Shown: piece by piece, positions 30,789 through 32,202 of the stretch
Numbering within the stretch: the stretch's first letter is position 1
Layout of the letters: each line of letters opens with the position of its first letter
NCBI GenBank assembly: GCA_019236695.1
Contig: JAFAIN010000248.1
Coordinates: 1 to 32,202, forward strand
DNA length: 32,202 bases
Reading direction: 5' to 3'
Origin: Acidobacteriota bacterium
GTDB taxonomy: Bacteria > Acidobacteriota > Terriglobia > Terriglobales > Acidobacteriaceae
Program-made: the position numbers and the translations under genes
The notes under the pieces: generated by a model
Databases searched by the model: none
The model's input: the letters and a program-made list of their open reading frames with translations, nothing else
Told to the model about the DNA's origin: nothing

Positions 30789-31961
30789 ATGATCATAGGG
30801 GTACCGAAGGAATCATTTCCCGGGGAGCGCCGCGTTGCGCTCGTGCCGTCTGCTCTTCCTCATCTGGCGAAGGCAGGTTTGGAGGTGCTGATTCAATCGC
30901 AGGCCGGGCACGACGCGGGCTACCCGGATGAGGAGTACAAAAACAAGGGCGCACGCATCGCCGCCACACGCGGGGAAGTATTTGCCTCGGCGGAAATCAT
31001 CGCCCAGGTGCTCTGCTACGGCTCAAACGACGTTACGGGTGGCGCCGACATTCCGCTGATGCGCCGCGGGCAGCTTCTGTTGGGCTTTCTGCGCCCCTTT
31101 GGCACGGCTGAGGTGGTCCAGGAGATCGCCGCGGCCGGCGTTACGTCATTCTCGGTGGAATTGATGCCGCGCACCACCCGTGCGCAGAGCATGGACGCGC
31201 TGTCCTCCATGGCCACAATTTGCGGCTACAAGGCCGTGCTGATCGCGGCTGACCTGGTGCCCCGCATCTTCCCCATGCTGACTACAGCGGCCGGCACGAT
31301 TACGCCGGCTCGGGTCCTGGTAATCGGGGCCGGTGTGGCAGGCCTGCAGGCGATTGCCACAGCACGCCGCCTCGGAGCCGTAGTCTCGGCTTACGATCTT
31401 CGCCCGGCAGCCAAGGAGCAGGTGCTCTCACTGGGGGGCCGATTTGTCGAGTTGCCCATTGAGGCGCAGAGCGCACAGGACGAGCGCGGGTATGCGCGAG
31501 CCCAGGATGAGGCATTCTATGCCAGGCAGCGCGAACTGCTGGGCCGCGCCGTGATGGAAAGCGATGTGGTCATCAGCACGGCTGTGGTGCCGGGCAAGAA
31601 GGCGCCGGTGCTGATTACCGGCGAGATGGTGCGCGGCATGGCGCCCGGCTCCGTGGTGGTTGACCTTGCCGCCGAGCGCGGCGGAAATTGCGAACTCACA
31701 CGCGCAGGCGAACAGGTGGTAGTGAACGGAGTCACCGTCATCGGCCGCATTAACGTCGCCAGCGGTGTCCCGTACCACGCCAGCCAGATGTACGCCCGCA
31801 ACCTGACTTCGTTCCTGCAGTTGCTGGTGAAGAATGGCCAGGTGAACCTCAACCTGCAGGACGACATTATCCGTGAGACGCTGGTGACCGAGGGGGGTGA
31901 AATCGTCAACCCGCGCGTTCGCCAGTTCTTCTCAATGCCTGAACTGGCTCGCACTGAATAA
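30789..31961 (+). CDS. pntAA: NAD(P) transhydrogenase alpha subunit, NAD(H)-binding part
   Basis: A 390-residue domain I of proton-translocating transhydrogenase, which couples hydride transfer between NADH and NADP+ to proton movement. Conserved features are GVPKESFPGERRVALVPSAL at the N terminus, the nucleotide-binding VIGAGVAGLQAIATARRLGA (about 177-196), AYDLRPAAKEQV, and the mobile-loop region GYARAQDEAFYARQ. It ends before any transmembrane segment, so this is the split, three-gene form as in Rhodospirillum. The next gene starts 3 bp after its stop. Confidence 0.95.
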   Translation: MIIGVPKESFPGERRVALVPSALPHLAKAGLEVLIQSQAGHDAGYPDEEYKNKGARIAATRGEVFASAEIIAQVLCYGSNDVTGGADIPLMRRGQLLLGFLRPFGTAEVVQEIAAAGVTSFSVELMPRTTRAQSMDALSSMATICGYKAVLIAADLVPRIFPMLTTAAGTITPARVLVIGAGVAGLQAIATARRLGAVVSAYDLRPAAKEQVLSLGGRFVELPIEAQSAQDERGYARAQDEAFYARQRELLGRAVMESDVVISTAVVPGKKAPVLITGEMVRGMAPGSVVVDLAAERGGNCELTRAGEQVVVNGVTVIGRINVASGVPYHASQMYARNLTSFLQLLVKNGQVNLNLQDDIIRETLVTEGGEIVNPRVRQFFSMPELARTE

Positions 31962-31964
31962 TCT

Positions 31965-32202
31965 ATGGCTGACACTATCATCAATTCCCTTTTTGTGTTC
32001 ATGCTGGCGTGCTTCCTCGGCTTCGAAGTCATACGCCGGGTTTCCCCGCTTCTTCACACGCCGCTCCTGTCGCTTACCAACGCGCTTGACGCCATCGCAG
32101 TGGTCGGCGCCATCCTGTTGGTCGGCGAAGGCAGGAGCACGCTTACCACGGTGCTGGGGACGCTCGGCATCATTGCGGCCACCAGCAACATCGTGGGCGG
32201 CT
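31965..32202 (+). CDS. pntAB: NAD(P) transhydrogenase alpha subunit, membrane part (partial)
   Basis: This gene is not in the ORF track because it runs off the right edge. From the ATG at 31965 the frame reads MADTIINSLFVFMLACFLGF, then a short loop (IRRVSPLLHTPLLSLTNALD) and further helices AIAVVGAILLVGE and LTTVLGTLGIIAATSNIVGG. These are the four-helix membrane segments of the PntA C-terminal part (domain II), nearly complete at the window edge. It is 3 bp from pntAA, so co-transcribed; pntB is expected next. Confidence 0.92.
   Translation, partial: MADTIINSLFVFMLACFLGFEVIRRVSPLLHTPLLSLTNALDAIAVVGAILLVGEGRSTLTTVLGTLGIIAATSNIVGG

Overview
The window reads as a chromosomal segment of an Acidobacteriota bacterium. 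Three things suggest this: the VWFA-related secreted protein type at the left edge, the fairly GC-rich coding sequence, and the combination of LolA-like, PIG-L and large secreted proteins with a dispersed type IV pilus locus. This is inference from protein character; no rRNA or other marker is present. I see no tRNA, rRNA, CRISPR array, insertion sequence or phage gene.

Layout. (1) 1-877, minus: the N-terminal part of a VWFA-domain protein that runs off the left edge and is absent from the ORF track. (2) 1044-5009: a sigma-54 regulatory block. A receiver-less sigma-54 activator (minus) is divergent from a soluble histidine kinase and a full NtrC/PilR-type response regulator (plus). The intergenic region between them carries a perfect 16-bp palindrome. 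(3) 5098-5436, minus: a PilZ protein. (4) 5797-13595, plus: gamma-glutamyltransferase family enzyme, large PIG-L deacetylase-like protein, DinB-like protein, APC permease and Rieske oxygenase. They are followed by a minus-strand secreted protein and a minus-strand cysteine hydrolase. (5) 15947-17933: three tandem type IV pilin genes. (6) 18129-20832: a translationally coupled ABC ATPase, permease and TPR-like protein. (7) 20923-21582, minus: a LolA-like carrier. (8) 21839-26976, plus: pilC, pilB, and pilM-, pilN- and pilO-like genes. (9) 27177-27977: an RsbW-like kinase and an RsbV-like STAS protein. (10) 28197-30667, minus: a GT2 glycosyltransferase and an MFS transporter. (11) 30789 to the right edge: NAD(P) transhydrogenase alpha subunits pntAA and pntAB (partial).

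How it works together. The core is a type IVa pilus system in pieces: major pilins, assembly ATPase, inner-membrane platform and the MNO alignment complex, but no pilT, pilD, pilP or pilQ in view. Each pilin gene has its own -24/-12 element of the form TGGCW-N7-TGCA at a sensible distance from its start codon. The window also encodes two sigma-54 activators with nearly the same DNA-recognition helix, one of them driven by a kinase. Kinase/regulator, pilins and an adjacent ABC exporter with an accessory protein recall the pilS-pilR-pilA-pilG-pilH-pilI arrangement of Myxococcus, here opened up by insertion of metabolic genes. The strongest hunt results are the triplicated sigma-54 pilin promoters, the ABC/TPR module whose third protein ends in a pseudopilin-like tail, and a group of genes whose -10 box sits so close to the start codon that their mRNAs should be leaderless.
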